Source: Hyphomicrobium_A sp963728165 (GTDB taxonomy: Bacteria > Pseudomonadota > Alphaproteobacteria > Rhizobiales > Hyphomicrobiaceae). Taken from it: a stretch of DNA of 64,000 bases. The stretch spans positions 434,001 through 498,000 of the forward strand of contig CAVSIY010000002.1 of assembly GCA_963728165.1 (NCBI GenBank). The letters are read 5' to 3'. Every line of letters begins with the position of its first letter. Position 1 is the first letter of the stretch. A program made the translations under genes and the position numbers. Under the pieces are notes generated by a model. The model was not told the origin of the DNA. It was given only the letters and a program-made list of their open reading frames with translations, and ran no database searches. Shown here piece after piece: positions 9,167 through 17,987 of this stretch.

Positions 9167-9519
9167 ATGCAGGAACCCAAGCCGTATCGGCCCTCTCCGC
9201 CCTCGCACATCAGCACCGGCTGCGCATCTTCCGCTTGCTGGTGATCGCTGGCCCTTCGGGCGTCCCCGCCGGCACCATCGCCGAGGAGGTCGGGATCAGC
9301 CCGACCAGCACCTCCTTCCATCTCAAGGAGCTCGACCGCGCCGGGCTCATCACCGCGTCACGCGACGGGCGTTTCATCCGCTACGCCGTCCACGTCGACG
9401 GCATGCGCCAGCTTCTGGCCTATCTCACCGAGGATTGCTGCCAGGGGCAGCCCGAATTGTGCGGGGGCACGATCACGGCATCCCGCGCGCTGTGTACCAG
9501 TAAGGGAGGATCAAAATGA
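9151..9519 (+). CDS. arsR: ArsR-family arsenic-responsive repressor
   Basis: Winged-helix repressor of the ars operon. AVSALSALAHQHRLRIFRLL opens the fold and SPTSTSFHLKELDRAGLI is the recognition-helix region. A CC-x6-C cluster near the C-terminus (DCCQGQPELC) fits the cysteine-rich As(III) site of the Acidithiobacillus-type ArsR. The start is a problem: the only in-frame starter is a TTG at 9151 that lies inside the likely operator and has no Shine-Dalgarno. The ATG at 9167 (M-Q-E-P) is out of frame with the rest by one base; one extra C in the CCC run at 9176-9178 would give MQEPQAVSALSAL, a normal ArsR start. The stop overlaps the arsC start (ATGA). Confidence 0.8.
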   Translation: MYCCFHAGTQAVSALSALAHQHRLRIFRLLVIAGPSGVPAGTIAEEVGISPTSTSFHLKELDRAGLITASRDGRFIRYAVHVDGMRQLLAYLTEDCCQGQPELCGGTITASRALCTSKGGSK

Positions 9520-10037
9520 CAGACCAACGACTGCTCAACGTGCTCTTTCTTTGCACCCATAACTCGGCGCGCTCGATCATCGCCGAGTGCGTGATGAACC
9601 GTCTCGGCATGGGTCGGTTCAAGGGCTACAGCGCCGGCAGCCAGCCGAGCGGCGCCGTGCATCCCTATGCCCTCGACCTCTTGCGTCACCTCAACTACGA
9701 CGTCACGAACCTGCGCTCGAAGTCATGGGAGGAGTTCTCCGGCCCCGACTCGCCGCAACTGGATTTCGTCTTCACGGTCTGCGACAACGCCGCCAACGAG
9801 GTCTGTCCGGTCTGGCCGGGCCAGCCGATGACCGCGCACTGGGGCCTGCCCGACCCGGCAGCCGCGGAGGGCACAGAATCGGAGCGGCGTTTCGCCTTCG
9901 CCGACGCGCATCGCATGCTGTATCAGCGCATCGGCATCTTCACCAACCTGCCGCTTGCCTCGCTCGACACCCTCTCGCTGCAGCGCCGCCTCGACGATAT
10001 CGGCCGCAGCAAGGCATCGGCGCCGGAGAAGGCTTGA
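9516..10037 (+). CDS. arsC: arsenate reductase, low-molecular-weight phosphatase type
   Basis: 173 residues. It reduces arsenate to arsenite in the cytosol using thiol chemistry. The phosphatase P-loop is LCTHNSARS with the catalytic cysteine at C13; FTVCDNAANEVCPVWPG holds the later conserved cysteines. The ATG overlaps the arsR stop and has GGAGG upstream, so translation is coupled. Length and motifs match the ArsC found in alphaproteobacterial arsR-arsC-arsH operons. Confidence 0.93.
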   Translation: MTDQRLLNVLFLCTHNSARSIIAECVMNRLGMGRFKGYSAGSQPSGAVHPYALDLLRHLNYDVTNLRSKSWEEFSGPDSPQLDFVFTVCDNAANEVCPVWPGQPMTAHWGLPDPAAAEGTESERRFAFADAHRMLYQRIGIFTNLPLASLDTLSLQRRLDDIGRSKASAPEKA

Positions 10038-10073
10038 GGGCCAGCGACCGTTTCGCTTCGCACCAGGAGGTAT

Positions 10074-10805
10074 GTGAGTTTGCCCAACGAGACCTTGCGC
10101 GACATGCCGAACGTGTCGGCCCGGCACTTCGACATTCCCTCCCTCGATCGCCTCGCCGGTTCCAAGCCGGCGAGGCACAAACCACGCATCCTCTTGCTCT
10201 ATGGCTCGCTCAGAGAGCGGTCCTTCAGCCGCTTTCTGACGTACGAAGCCGCACGCCTGCTCGAAGCCTTCGGGGCGGAAACGCGCATCTTCGACCCGCA
10301 CGATCTGCCGCTCCCCGACGGCGCGCCCGCCACCCACGCAAAAGTCGAGGAGCTGCGCGCGCTGGCGACGTGGTCGGAGGGGCAGGTGTGGTGCTCGCCC
10401 GAGCGCCATGGCGCCATGAGCGGCATTATGAAGGCGCAAATCGATTGGGTGCCGCTGTCGCTCGGCGCGGTGCGGCCCACGCAAGGCAAGACGCTGGCCT
10501 TGATGCAGGTCTGCGGCGGCTCGCAATCGTTCAATGCCGTCAATCAGATGCGCATCCTCGGGCGCTGGATGCGCATGTTCACGATCCCCAACCAATCCTC
10601 CGTCGCCAAGGCGTTCCGAGAGTTCGATGACGACGGGCGCATGAAGCCGTCCGCCTTCTACGACCGCGTCGTCGATGTGATGGAGGAGCTCATGAAGTTC
10701 ACGCTTCTGTTGCGCGACCGCGCGCCCTACCTCGTCGATCGCTACAGCGAGCGCAAGGAGAGCGCGGAGGAGCTCTCAAGGCGGGTCAACACTTCGGCGA
10801 TTTAG
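10074..10805 (+). CDS. arsH: ArsH, NADPH-dependent organoarsenical/quinone oxidoreductase
   Basis: 243 residues. ArsH is an FMN flavoprotein that oxidises trivalent methyl- and aromatic arsenicals to less toxic pentavalent forms. The flavodoxin-like phosphate loop LLLYGSLRERSFSR is at about residues 41-54; SPERHGAMSGIMKAQIDW and LMQVCGGSQSFN are family motifs. A perfect AGGAGG (10065-10070) precedes; the GTG at 10074 is only three bases away, so the in-frame TTG at 10080 may be the true start. Third gene of the ars operon. Confidence 0.93.
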   Translation: MSLPNETLRDMPNVSARHFDIPSLDRLAGSKPARHKPRILLLYGSLRERSFSRFLTYEAARLLEAFGAETRIFDPHDLPLPDGAPATHAKVEELRALATWSEGQVWCSPERHGAMSGIMKAQIDWVPLSLGAVRPTQGKTLALMQVCGGSQSFNAVNQMRILGRWMRMFTIPNQSSVAKAFREFDDDGRMKPSAFYDRVVDVMEELMKFTLLLRDRAPYLVDRYSERKESAEELSRRVNTSAI

Positions 10806-10903
10806 CCGGACCCGTCTGGGCTAGCCGCGGGAGTCGAGCCGCCGGCGCTTCTTTGCTAGCATCTGCGCTGCTGCTTCAAGTCAGGCGCCAGGGGGAGCGA
10901 GCG

Positions 10904-11509
10904 ATGGAGAGCGAGCCGAGCGCCGACGCCAAGGGCCGGGATGCGGTGTGGCCCTTTATCATGCTCTTCATCATGATGTGGGGCGGCATGATCGGCACGA
11001 CGCTCAACACCGATCCCATCCGGAGCATCAACCTCACGGGCGGCTTCGGCTTCGTAGCCGCTTTGGGCATCGTCGCCTTTCTGGCGACGGCGCGCCTGCG
11101 CCGCTGGAGCCTCTTCACCTTCCCCTATTCTCGGCTCATCGCCAATTTCGCCTGGCACGTCTTCGTGCTGACCGGCGTCCTCTTCATCTGCTACCTCGCC
11201 TTCGACGGAATCGTACAGCTCCTAGTGCTCGTCTTCGGCGCGCCGGTGTTCGAAAGCGGTTGCGACAAGATCAGCGAGCGCGATACGGCGCTTTTCGTCT
11301 GGGACGCCATGGCGAAGGGCGCCTTCAAGTTCCTCGCCGGCTATCTGCATCTGCCCGCCGAGGCCTGCCCGCCGAGGACGACGAGCTGGACGGAAACGAT
11401 CACGGCGCAGGGCATCCGCTGGTTCACCGCGCTGGTCGTGGTTTGGTACGTCATCGGCTTCGCCAAGGCTTGGTATGCCCGCGTGCGCGCGCCGCAGCCG
11501 GGCAGTTGA
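10904..11509 (+). CDS. four-helix membrane protein downstream of arsH
   Basis: 201 residues from the ATG at 10904, which has AGGGGGAGCG upstream. About four TM helices: around WPFIMLFIMMWGG, GFGFVAALGIVAFLA, FVLTGVLFICYLAF and WFTALVVVWYVIGF. A loop between the third and fourth carries two cysteines. It lies about 100 bases after arsH on the same strand, but it is not an ArsB or Acr3 arsenite transporter (too small, no related motifs). Function unknown. Confidence 0.65.
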   Translation: MESEPSADAKGRDAVWPFIMLFIMMWGGMIGTTLNTDPIRSINLTGGFGFVAALGIVAFLATARLRRWSLFTFPYSRLIANFAWHVFVLTGVLFICYLAFDGIVQLLVLVFGAPVFESGCDKISERDTALFVWDAMAKGAFKFLAGYLHLPAEACPPRTTSWTETITAQGIRWFTALVVVWYVIGFAKAWYARVRAPQPGS

Positions 11510-11528
11510 GGCGCCCAGGACGTCAGCC

Positions 11529-12419
11529 TTAGGACTTGTGCTTCTTCGACTTGGGCGGGGCGGCGTCTCGTGGCGCCGCCAAACCGCCCTCCTTGATATG
11601 GATGTCGCGCTGCGGGAAGGGGATACTGATCCCGGCCGCATCCAGCGCCAGCTTGCCGCGCTCGATCACGTCGAAGCGCAGCTGCACCCAGTTCGTCCCT
11701 TCCGTCCAGGCGCGCAATTCCAGCGCGACCGCGTTGTCGCCCAACGCGTTGACGAAGACGCCGGGCTGCGGGTCGGCGAGCACGCGCGCGTCCCGGGCGA
11801 GCATCTCGAGCAGCACCTTGCGCGCTTTGGCGATGTCGTCCTCATAGGCGATGCCGAAGGTCTCGCGCACCATGCGCGGGGACGAGCGCGAGTAGTTGGT
11901 GATCTTGGTGCCCCACAGCTCCGAGTTGGGCACGAACAGCGCGACACCCTCGAACGTCGTCATGTGGGAAACAAAGAGCCCAACCTCGGTGACGGTGCCC
12001 GCCGCGCCACCGGCTTCGATGTATTCGCCGATGCGGAACGGACGCAGCCACAACAGCATGATGCCGGCAGCGATGTTGGAGAGCGTGCCCTGCAGGGCGA
12101 GGCCGAGCGCCAGGCCGATGGCGCCGAGCGCTGCCAGCATGCTCGTCGATGCGACACCGAGCTGGTTGAGCGCGGCGACAATCACCAGCACGAGCAGGCC
12201 CCAGCGCACGAGCCGCTTCAACACACCCTTGAGGGTGGGATCGACGTAGGGCTGCGTCTCGACCACGTGGGCGATGGCGCGGGCGGCCGCACCCGACAGC
12301 CACCAGCCGATGCCGAGGATGAGCACCGCCGAAAAGATGTTGGGCAACGCCGCCGTCGCCCAGGCCGCCACGTGACTGATGACGTCGGCGAAATTCTTGT
12401 TGAGCTCGGTGAGGTCCAT
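11529..12419 (-). CDS. mscS: MscS-family mechanosensitive channel
   Basis: 296 residues. The start is the ATG at 12419 (MDLTELNKNF), matching the usual short MscS N-terminus. Three N-terminal TM helices are followed by the pore-lining helix GAIGLALGLALQGTLSN, rich in the alternating Gly/Ala needed for gating, then the beta domain (RPFRIGEYIEAGG, FVPNSELWG) and an alpha/beta C-terminal domain. The C-terminal tail is lysine-rich. It forms a heptameric inner-membrane valve that releases solutes on hypo-osmotic shock. Confidence 0.93.
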   Translation of the reverse strand: MDLTELNKNFADVISHVAAWATAALPNIFSAVLILGIGWWLSGAAARAIAHVVETQPYVDPTLKGVLKRLVRWGLLVLVIVAALNQLGVASTSMLAALGAIGLALGLALQGTLSNIAAGIMLLWLRPFRIGEYIEAGGAAGTVTEVGLFVSHMTTFEGVALFVPNSELWGTKITNYSRSSPRMVRETFGIAYEDDIAKARKVLLEMLARDARVLADPQPGVFVNALGDNAVALELRAWTEGTNWVQLRFDVIERGKLALDAAGISIPFPQRDIHIKEGGLAAPRDAAPPKSKKHKS

Positions 12420-12567
12420 TGCGCGTCCTGGCAGGGTGAGCAACGCAGCTTAAGGGGCGAATCGCCCAGCGGCCACCCCGTCGGACGACGGCGACGGCGG
12501 CGGCACGCACCCACCTGCCCCGCGCCCTTCGTCGTCGCGCTCCCGGCTCCGGCTTCACCAAGTCGCG

Positions 12568-13335
12568 TCAAGCGGACCCGGTGACGTGCCTGCCGGCTCG
12601 TTGCGGAAGGACGAGGATGCAACCGATGATGAAAACGGCAAGGACGGCGGAGGCGATTGGACGGCTCAAAGCGAGCCCGCCATCTGACAGGGGCTTGTCG
12701 AGGAAATCGCCGACGGTTGCCCCGAGCGGCCGGGTGAGGATGAACGCGACCCAGAACAGCAGGACGTGCGATACGCTCGTCCAGTAATACGCCGCAGCGA
12801 CGATCGCGAGTGCTGCGCCAAAGACGAGCGCGCCCCCTTCGTAGCCGAGAGGCGTTGCATCAGCGATCCAGTCCCCCAGAGCCGTTCCCAGCGTCTGCGA
12901 CAAGGTAATGGCCGCCCAATAGAACGCCTCCGCCTTCGGCGTGCCGACCGTTTCAATCGATATCGAGCCGAGCGACCAGTACCAAAGGCCGAGCGCGATC
13001 AACAGACCGATCAACAAGATCGACGCGCCGCCGGCGTAGCCGATACCCAAAGATCGGTCCGCATAGTCGGCCATCGTCGTTCCGAATGTTGTGGAGGCAA
13101 CGATCGTCGCCCAATAGAGGAACGGATGGAATTTCTTGGCGACGATCTGCAGGCCGACGAGCCCGACAAGGATCGCCAGAAAAATCGCCGTGCCGCTCAG
13201 GTAGCCCCAATGCAACGTCATGGTGACGGTATCGCCGCCCGTCTCACCCAGGGTGGTGGCCGCGATCTTGACGATCCAAAAGCCGAGCGTGACCTCGGGG
13301 ACTTTGCTGGCGTGCTCGTCTGCGACCTGCAGCAT
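12568..13335 (-). CDS. fourfold-repeat membrane protein (COG4705-like)
   Basis: 255 residues from the ATG at 13335, with GGAGAG upstream. About 8 hydrophobic segments. An eight-residue motif of the form [TPS]-[LF]-G-x-x-x-x-D occurs four times: TLGETGGD (28-35), TFGTTMAD (83-90), TLGTALGD (148-155) and PLGATVGD (203-210), with spacings of 55, 65 and 55 residues, as if a two-motif half had duplicated. Polar, acidic motifs inside membrane helices suggest ion or metal handling, but this is inference. I recall similar proteins as uncharacterised COG4705. Confidence 0.75.
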   Translation of the reverse strand: MLQVADEHASKVPEVTLGFWIVKIAATTLGETGGDTVTMTLHWGYLSGTAIFLAILVGLVGLQIVAKKFHPFLYWATIVASTTFGTTMADYADRSLGIGYAGGASILLIGLLIALGLWYWSLGSISIETVGTPKAEAFYWAAITLSQTLGTALGDWIADATPLGYEGGALVFGAALAIVAAAYYWTSVSHVLLFWVAFILTRPLGATVGDFLDKPLSDGGLALSRPIASAVLAVFIIGCILVLPQRAGRHVTGSA

Positions 13336-13752
13336 TAACACTCTCCTCTTCTCCCTCACGCTTGGACGCTCGGCGTGCATGCTCGCCCAGATGGTCGGCT
13401 CGATCTAGAGCATGGGACCATTAGGTCTCAGCCAGGCTCAGGGCAGAATGCCGCACGCGCGGCAAGAATCTGAGATGGCGCATCTTTCGAGCCCAAATGC
13501 GCCTTTCGGCACTGTCGGCTGCGACTTCCGCATCCTCCTTTGTAAGTGTGCCGTAAGGTTGGAATAGCACCGTCCCCCAGCACCGCTACGAAGCGAACGG
13601 GGGTTCAACGCGTTGCCCAAACGAGCCGCCGCCCGGCCTCTGGTCGGGCCTTGGCCCCTGGGCACCTTTTCCGCGCCGGATGCAAGAAACAAGAAGCGGA
13701 CCTTCGTTCGCCTGAAGGCGTGCAAACCCGATTTTCCGACGGACGCAATCGG
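13336..13752. other. 417-base intergenic region between divergent genes
   Basis: It holds the promoters of two divergent genes and a GC hairpin (GCCCGGCCTCTGGTCGGGC, about 13632-13650). A frame in phase with the downstream glycosyltransferase is open through the second half, but its translation is basic and low-complexity and has no family resemblance, so I treat it as noncoding. Confidence 0.4.
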
Positions 13753-14916
13753 ATGGAACACTTGCCCGCGTTGATCAGTGCCCAGGACACCGTGGCTCCA
13801 TCAAGCCGGTGTCGCGCCGTCAGCAACATCGCTGCGGCTCCGCTGCTGACCATCGTCGTTCCGACATTCAATGAAGCAGCGAATGTGCCGGTGCTGGCCC
13901 ATCGGATCGCGTGCACACTGCAGGGCATCGCTTGGGAGCTCGTCTTCGTCGACGACGACTCGCCCGACGATACCGCTGCCATTGCCAAGCAGCTCGGCCG
14001 TAAGGACGCCCGCATTCGCTGCATCCGCCGCATCGGTCGGCGGGGGCTGGCGGGCGCCTGCCTCGAAGGGGCTCTCTCCAGCCAGGCCCGCTTCGTCGCC
14101 GTCATGGATGCCGACCTCCAGCACGACGAGACCCTGTTGCTGCCGATGCTGAAAGCACTGCTTGACGACGAGGTCGATCTGATCGTGGCGAGCCGCTATG
14201 TCGGAGACGGTCGTGCGGATGCGCTTTCGGCCCTTCGCCGCCGCATAAGCGAGACGGCGACATCGTGGAGCCGCCGCCTGACCGGCGCCGGCATCAAGGA
14301 TCCCATGAGCGGCTTCTTCCTGATGCGGCGCGATCTCCTCGACGCATTGGCGCCAAAGCTCTGCACCGAGGGCTTCAAGATCCTTTTCGACATTCTCGTC
14401 GCCGGGCGCGGGCGATTGCGGGTCGCCGAGCTCCCCTATGGCTTTCGCCCGCGCCTATTCGGCGAGAGCAAGCTCGATCTGCGCAATGGTGTGGATTTTG
14501 TCGGCCTGCTTCTGGCAAAGGCGACCGCCAATGCCGTTCCCTTGCGCTTCTTCAGCTTCCTGCTTGTCGGGGTTTCCGGCGTCGTCGTTCAACTCGCGGG
14601 CCTGTGGGAGGGGCTGGCGCTCGGGTTGTCGTTCTCAGTCGCGCAGGCGCTGGCCATCCTCTTGGCGATGACGAGCAACTTCTTCCTCAACAACACGCTG
14701 ACCTACCGCGATCAGCGCGTATCGGGGCTGCGCATGGTCGGCGCACTTTTGAGCTTCTACGCCGTCTGCTCCACCGGCGCTCTCAGCAACGTCGGCGTCT
14801 CGTCGTGGCTCTACGCAAGCCGTCCGGTCTGGTGGCTCGCTGGCCTCGCCGGCTCGCTCGTCGGCGCGGTCTGGAACTATGCCGGCTCCTCCACCCTGGT
14901 CTGGAAGCGGCGTTGA
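13753..14916 (+). CDS. polyprenyl-phosphate glycosyltransferase (GT2) fused to a GtrA-like domain
   Basis: 387 residues from the ATG at 13753. The N-terminal domain (about 30-260) is a DPM1-type GT2 enzyme: TIVVPTFNEAANV, DDDSPDDT and the DxD region MDADLQHDE. The C-terminal part (about 265-385) has four TM helices of GtrA type (LRFFSFLLVGVSGVVVQ, FFLNNTLTYRD). Such fusions load a sugar onto polyprenyl phosphate and help present it across the membrane. Its stop overlaps the start of the GT39 gene, a natural acceptor step for the lipid-linked sugar. Confidence 0.88.
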   Translation: MEHLPALISAQDTVAPSSRCRAVSNIAAAPLLTIVVPTFNEAANVPVLAHRIACTLQGIAWELVFVDDDSPDDTAAIAKQLGRKDARIRCIRRIGRRGLAGACLEGALSSQARFVAVMDADLQHDETLLLPMLKALLDDEVDLIVASRYVGDGRADALSALRRRISETATSWSRRLTGAGIKDPMSGFFLMRRDLLDALAPKLCTEGFKILFDILVAGRGRLRVAELPYGFRPRLFGESKLDLRNGVDFVGLLLAKATANAVPLRFFSFLLVGVSGVVVQLAGLWEGLALGLSFSVAQALAILLAMTSNFFLNNTLTYRDQRVSGLRMVGALLSFYAVCSTGALSNVGVSSWLYASRPVWWLAGLAGSLVGAVWNYAGSSTLVWKRR

Positions 14917-16433
14917 GCGTCCGCCAATCCGAGATTGCGCTCGACGCGACAGCGGCGGTCGTGTGGGTATCCGCACTGCTTCTGTGCGCGCGGCTGTGGC
15001 TCGCCGGCCATCTCGAGCTGATGTTCGACGAAGCCTATTACGCGCTGTGGGCCAAGCATCTGGCCTGGTGCTACCTGGACCACCCGCCCATGGTGGCGCT
15101 GTGGATCCGCCTGTCGACGTTTCTGTTCGGCGACAGCGCGTTCGGCGTGCGCGCGTTGGGCACTGTGACCACCACCGCCGGCGCCGGGGTCGTCTATGTC
15201 CTCTCTGAGCGCTTGTTCGCCGACCGCACCAAGGCCGCATTTGCGGCGCTGCTCTTCTGCGCGATGCTGCTCATTTCAGCGGGCGCCATCATCATCACCC
15301 CGGACACTCCGCTTGTGTTCTTCTGGTCGATCGCTCTTTATGCGCTCGTGCGCCTATTCGGCGGAGGCGGCGCCGGCTGGTGGCTGGCGGTGGGCTTGGC
15401 CATGGGGCTCGCCCTCCAATCCAAATACACAGCCTTGCTGCTCGGCGCCGGCATTCCCTGCGCCATGATCCTCGTTCCGCGGCTGCGCGTCTGGTGGCGC
15501 CACCCGGCTCCCTACCTTGCGGGGATCTTGGCGCTTGCGATCTTCTTTCCCGTCATCGCCTGGAACTACCAGCATGACTGGGCCTCGTTCGCCAAGCAGT
15601 TCGGCCGCGCCGAGGCCGACGGCTTGTCCATCCGCTACCTCGGCGAGTTTCTAGCGTCCCAGCTCGGTCTTCTCACCCCGTTCGTCTTCACGCTGGCCGC
15701 CGGCGGCGTCTGGCTCGCCTTCGACCGGCACAAGGACGCCGACAGCGACGCAAGGCTGCTGCTGGTGGCGCTGATCGGCCCCATGATGATCTACTTCCTC
15801 CTGCACAGCCTGCACGCACGGGTGCACGGGAACTGGATCGCACCCGCCTACCCCGTCTTCGCCGTGCTGGGCGCGGAGGCTGCTTTCCAAATCTCCAGAT
15901 TTCACCGGCGGCTGCAGCCGGTGATGAGCCTCTCGCAGCGGTTTGCCGTTCCGGTCGGCCTCGCCATCACCGCGATCGTCTACGTGCAGGCGGCAGCCGC
16001 GCCCCTTCCATTCGACGCGGCGAAGGATCCGACCGCGCTGATGGCGGGATGGTCTGACCTCGCGCACGAGGTCGACGACATCGCGCGGGGCCAGAAGGCG
16101 GGCTACATCCTGACGTCGCGCTATCGGCTGACGGGCGAGCTCGCCTACTACGGATCGGGGGCCATCCCCGTCGTGCAGTTCAACGAGCGCGTCCGCTGGC
16201 TGGCGTTCCAACCGCCGCCGGCAGCGGTGCTGGCGCGACCGGGGCTCTATGTGGCGAACGTCGGGCGCGACCGCTCAAGCAAGCTCTGCGCGCGCTTCGC
16301 CGAGGTGAAAAAGATAGGCGAGGTCAGCAGACGCAGGAACGGCCGCGAAGTCGCGCGCTACGTCCTCTACCGGCTCGCTAAGCCGACGGCCCCCGTGCTC
16401 GATGGCGAGGGCGATGCCGGGCCCGAAGAATAG
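14913..16433 (+). CDS. GT39/ArnT-like membrane glycosyltransferase
   Basis: 506 residues. The start is a TTG at 14913 that overlaps the previous stop (TTGA), indicating coupled translation. FDEAYYALWAKHLAWCYLD with the catalytic-type Asp-Glu pair in the first periplasmic loop, followed by HPPMVALWIRL, marks the dolichyl-phosphate-mannose mannosyltransferase/ArnT superfamily. About ten TM helices, then a soluble C-terminal region (about 390-500). It transfers a sugar from a polyprenyl-phosphate donor to an envelope acceptor such as lipid A; donor and acceptor cannot be read from sequence. Confidence 0.87.
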   Translation: MSVRQSEIALDATAAVVWVSALLLCARLWLAGHLELMFDEAYYALWAKHLAWCYLDHPPMVALWIRLSTFLFGDSAFGVRALGTVTTTAGAGVVYVLSERLFADRTKAAFAALLFCAMLLISAGAIIITPDTPLVFFWSIALYALVRLFGGGGAGWWLAVGLAMGLALQSKYTALLLGAGIPCAMILVPRLRVWWRHPAPYLAGILALAIFFPVIAWNYQHDWASFAKQFGRAEADGLSIRYLGEFLASQLGLLTPFVFTLAAGGVWLAFDRHKDADSDARLLLVALIGPMMIYFLLHSLHARVHGNWIAPAYPVFAVLGAEAAFQISRFHRRLQPVMSLSQRFAVPVGLAITAIVYVQAAAAPLPFDAAKDPTALMAGWSDLAHEVDDIARGQKAGYILTSRYRLTGELAYYGSGAIPVVQFNERVRWLAFQPPPAAVLARPGLYVANVGRDRSSKLCARFAEVKKIGEVSRRRNGREVARYVLYRLAKPTAPVLDGEGDAGPEE

Positions 16434-16439
16434 CCCCCC

Positions 16440-17732
16440 TCACCCCACCTGCGCCAACCCCTGCTCCAGGTCGGCGATGATGTCGGCCACGTCCTCGATG
16501 CCGACCGACAGGCGCACCACGTCGGGGCCTGCGCCCGCGGCCGTCCTCTGCTCGTCGGTGAGCTGCCGGTGCGTGGTCGAGGCCGGGTGGATGACGAGGC
16601 TCCTCGTGTCGCCGATGTTGGCGAGGTGCGAGAAGAGCTTCAAGGACGACACCAGCTTGACGCCCGCCTCATAGCCGCCCTTGAGGCCGAAGGTCATGAC
16701 CGCGCCGGCGCCCTTGGGGCAGATCTTCTGCATGAGCCCGTGGTAGGGGCTCGAGGCAAGGCCGGCATAGCTCACCCAAGCGACTTTCGGGTGCTTCTCC
16801 AGCCAGCTCGCCACGGCAAGGGCGTTCTCGCAGTGGCGCTGCATGCGCAAAGGCAGGGTCTCGGAGCCGGTGAGGAGGAGGAAGGCGTTGAAGGGCGCGA
16901 TCGCCGGCCCGATGTCGCGCAGGCCCATGACGCGCGCTGCGATGGCGAAGGCGAAGTTGCCGAAGGTCTCGGCGAGCTTCATGCCGCCGTAGGACTCGTT
17001 TGGATCCACAAGCGTCTTGTAATGGTGCTTGGAGCCGAGCCAGTCGTAGGTGCCGCAATCGACCAGCGCGCCGCCGATCGAGTTGCCGTGGCCGCCGATG
17101 AACTTGGTGAGCGAGTGCACGACGATGTCGGCGCCGTGCTCCTTGGGGCGGCACAGGTAAGGCGTCGCCAGCGTGTTGTCGACGATGAAGGGGACGCCGG
17201 CCTTTTTGGCGATGGCGGCAATCGCCGGCAGATCGACGACGACGCCGCCGGGGTTGGCGATCGACTCGCAGAAGATCGCCCGCGTCTTCGGCGTCACCGC
17301 CTTCTCGATGGAGGCGGGATCGGTGGCGTCCGCCCACACAACCCTCCAGTCGAACTTCTTGAAGGAGTGATTGAACTGGTTGATGGAGCCGCCGTAGAGC
17401 TGGCGCCCGGCGATGAACTCGTCGCCGGGCTCGAGCAGCGTGTGGAACGCCAGGAACTGCGCGGCATGGCCGGAGGCGACGGCGAGCGCCGCGGTGCCGC
17501 CTTCGAGCGCGGCGATGCGGCCCTCGAGCACCGCCTCGGTCGGGTTGGTGATGCGCGTATAGATGTTGCCGAACGCCTCCAGCCCGAACAGCGCCGCGGC
17601 ATGGTCGGCATCGTTGAAGACGTAGGAGGTTGTCTGATAGATCGGTGTGACTCGCGCGCCGGTTGATGGATCGGGCGCAGCGCCCGCGTGCACGGCAAGG
17701 GTTGCGAACTTGGGCGCGGCAGTCTCCGGCAT
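16440..17732 (-). CDS. metY: O-acetylhomoserine aminocarboxypropyltransferase / sulfhydrylase
   Basis: 430 residues, full length. It makes homocysteine (or methionine) from O-acetylhomoserine and sulfide (or methanethiol). PLP lysine K210 in HSLTKFIGGHG; ASGHAAQFLAFHTLLEPGDE and LYGGSINQFNHSFKKF are typical of the MetY branch rather than of cystathionine enzymes. A hairpin CGAGC-N7-GCTCG (about 17755-17771) lies just upstream of the Shine-Dalgarno GGGAGGGA. I could not match this leader to the SAM-II or SAM/SAH riboswitch consensus, so regulation is left open. Confidence 0.95.
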   Translation of the reverse strand: MPETAAPKFATLAVHAGAAPDPSTGARVTPIYQTTSYVFNDADHAAALFGLEAFGNIYTRITNPTEAVLEGRIAALEGGTAALAVASGHAAQFLAFHTLLEPGDEFIAGRQLYGGSINQFNHSFKKFDWRVVWADATDPASIEKAVTPKTRAIFCESIANPGGVVVDLPAIAAIAKKAGVPFIVDNTLATPYLCRPKEHGADIVVHSLTKFIGGHGNSIGGALVDCGTYDWLGSKHHYKTLVDPNESYGGMKLAETFGNFAFAIAARVMGLRDIGPAIAPFNAFLLLTGSETLPLRMQRHCENALAVASWLEKHPKVAWVSYAGLASSPYHGLMQKICPKGAGAVMTFGLKGGYEAGVKLVSSLKLFSHLANIGDTRSLVIHPASTTHRQLTDEQRTAAGAGPDVVRLSVGIEDVADIIADLEQGLAQVG

Positions 17733-17987
17733 TGATCCCTCCCGATCCGGAACGAGCTTTTTTGGCTCGCCCTAGGGAGGCGATGGCGGCGGCCAAGTCA
17801 ACCGCAAAGGTCGGGGAAGCATAGGGAGGACAGCGGTCGTCCTCCACCCGCGCCCCACAACCGCGCCTTTTGCGCTCAGCGGACGACAACTTGGCGGGGA
17901 AGGATCAGTGCGCTGACATCGTTGTGTCTGATGTCTGCTCGGCCGGCCTCGCGCCGTGCCGAGCCCACCCCCCAAGGCCCCCTCGGC

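Noticed and set aside
13546..13752. N-terminal extension of the GT2-GtrA protein
   Set aside because: The frame is open, but the 69 extra residues are basic and low-complexity, while the GT2 domain needs nothing before the ATG at 13753.
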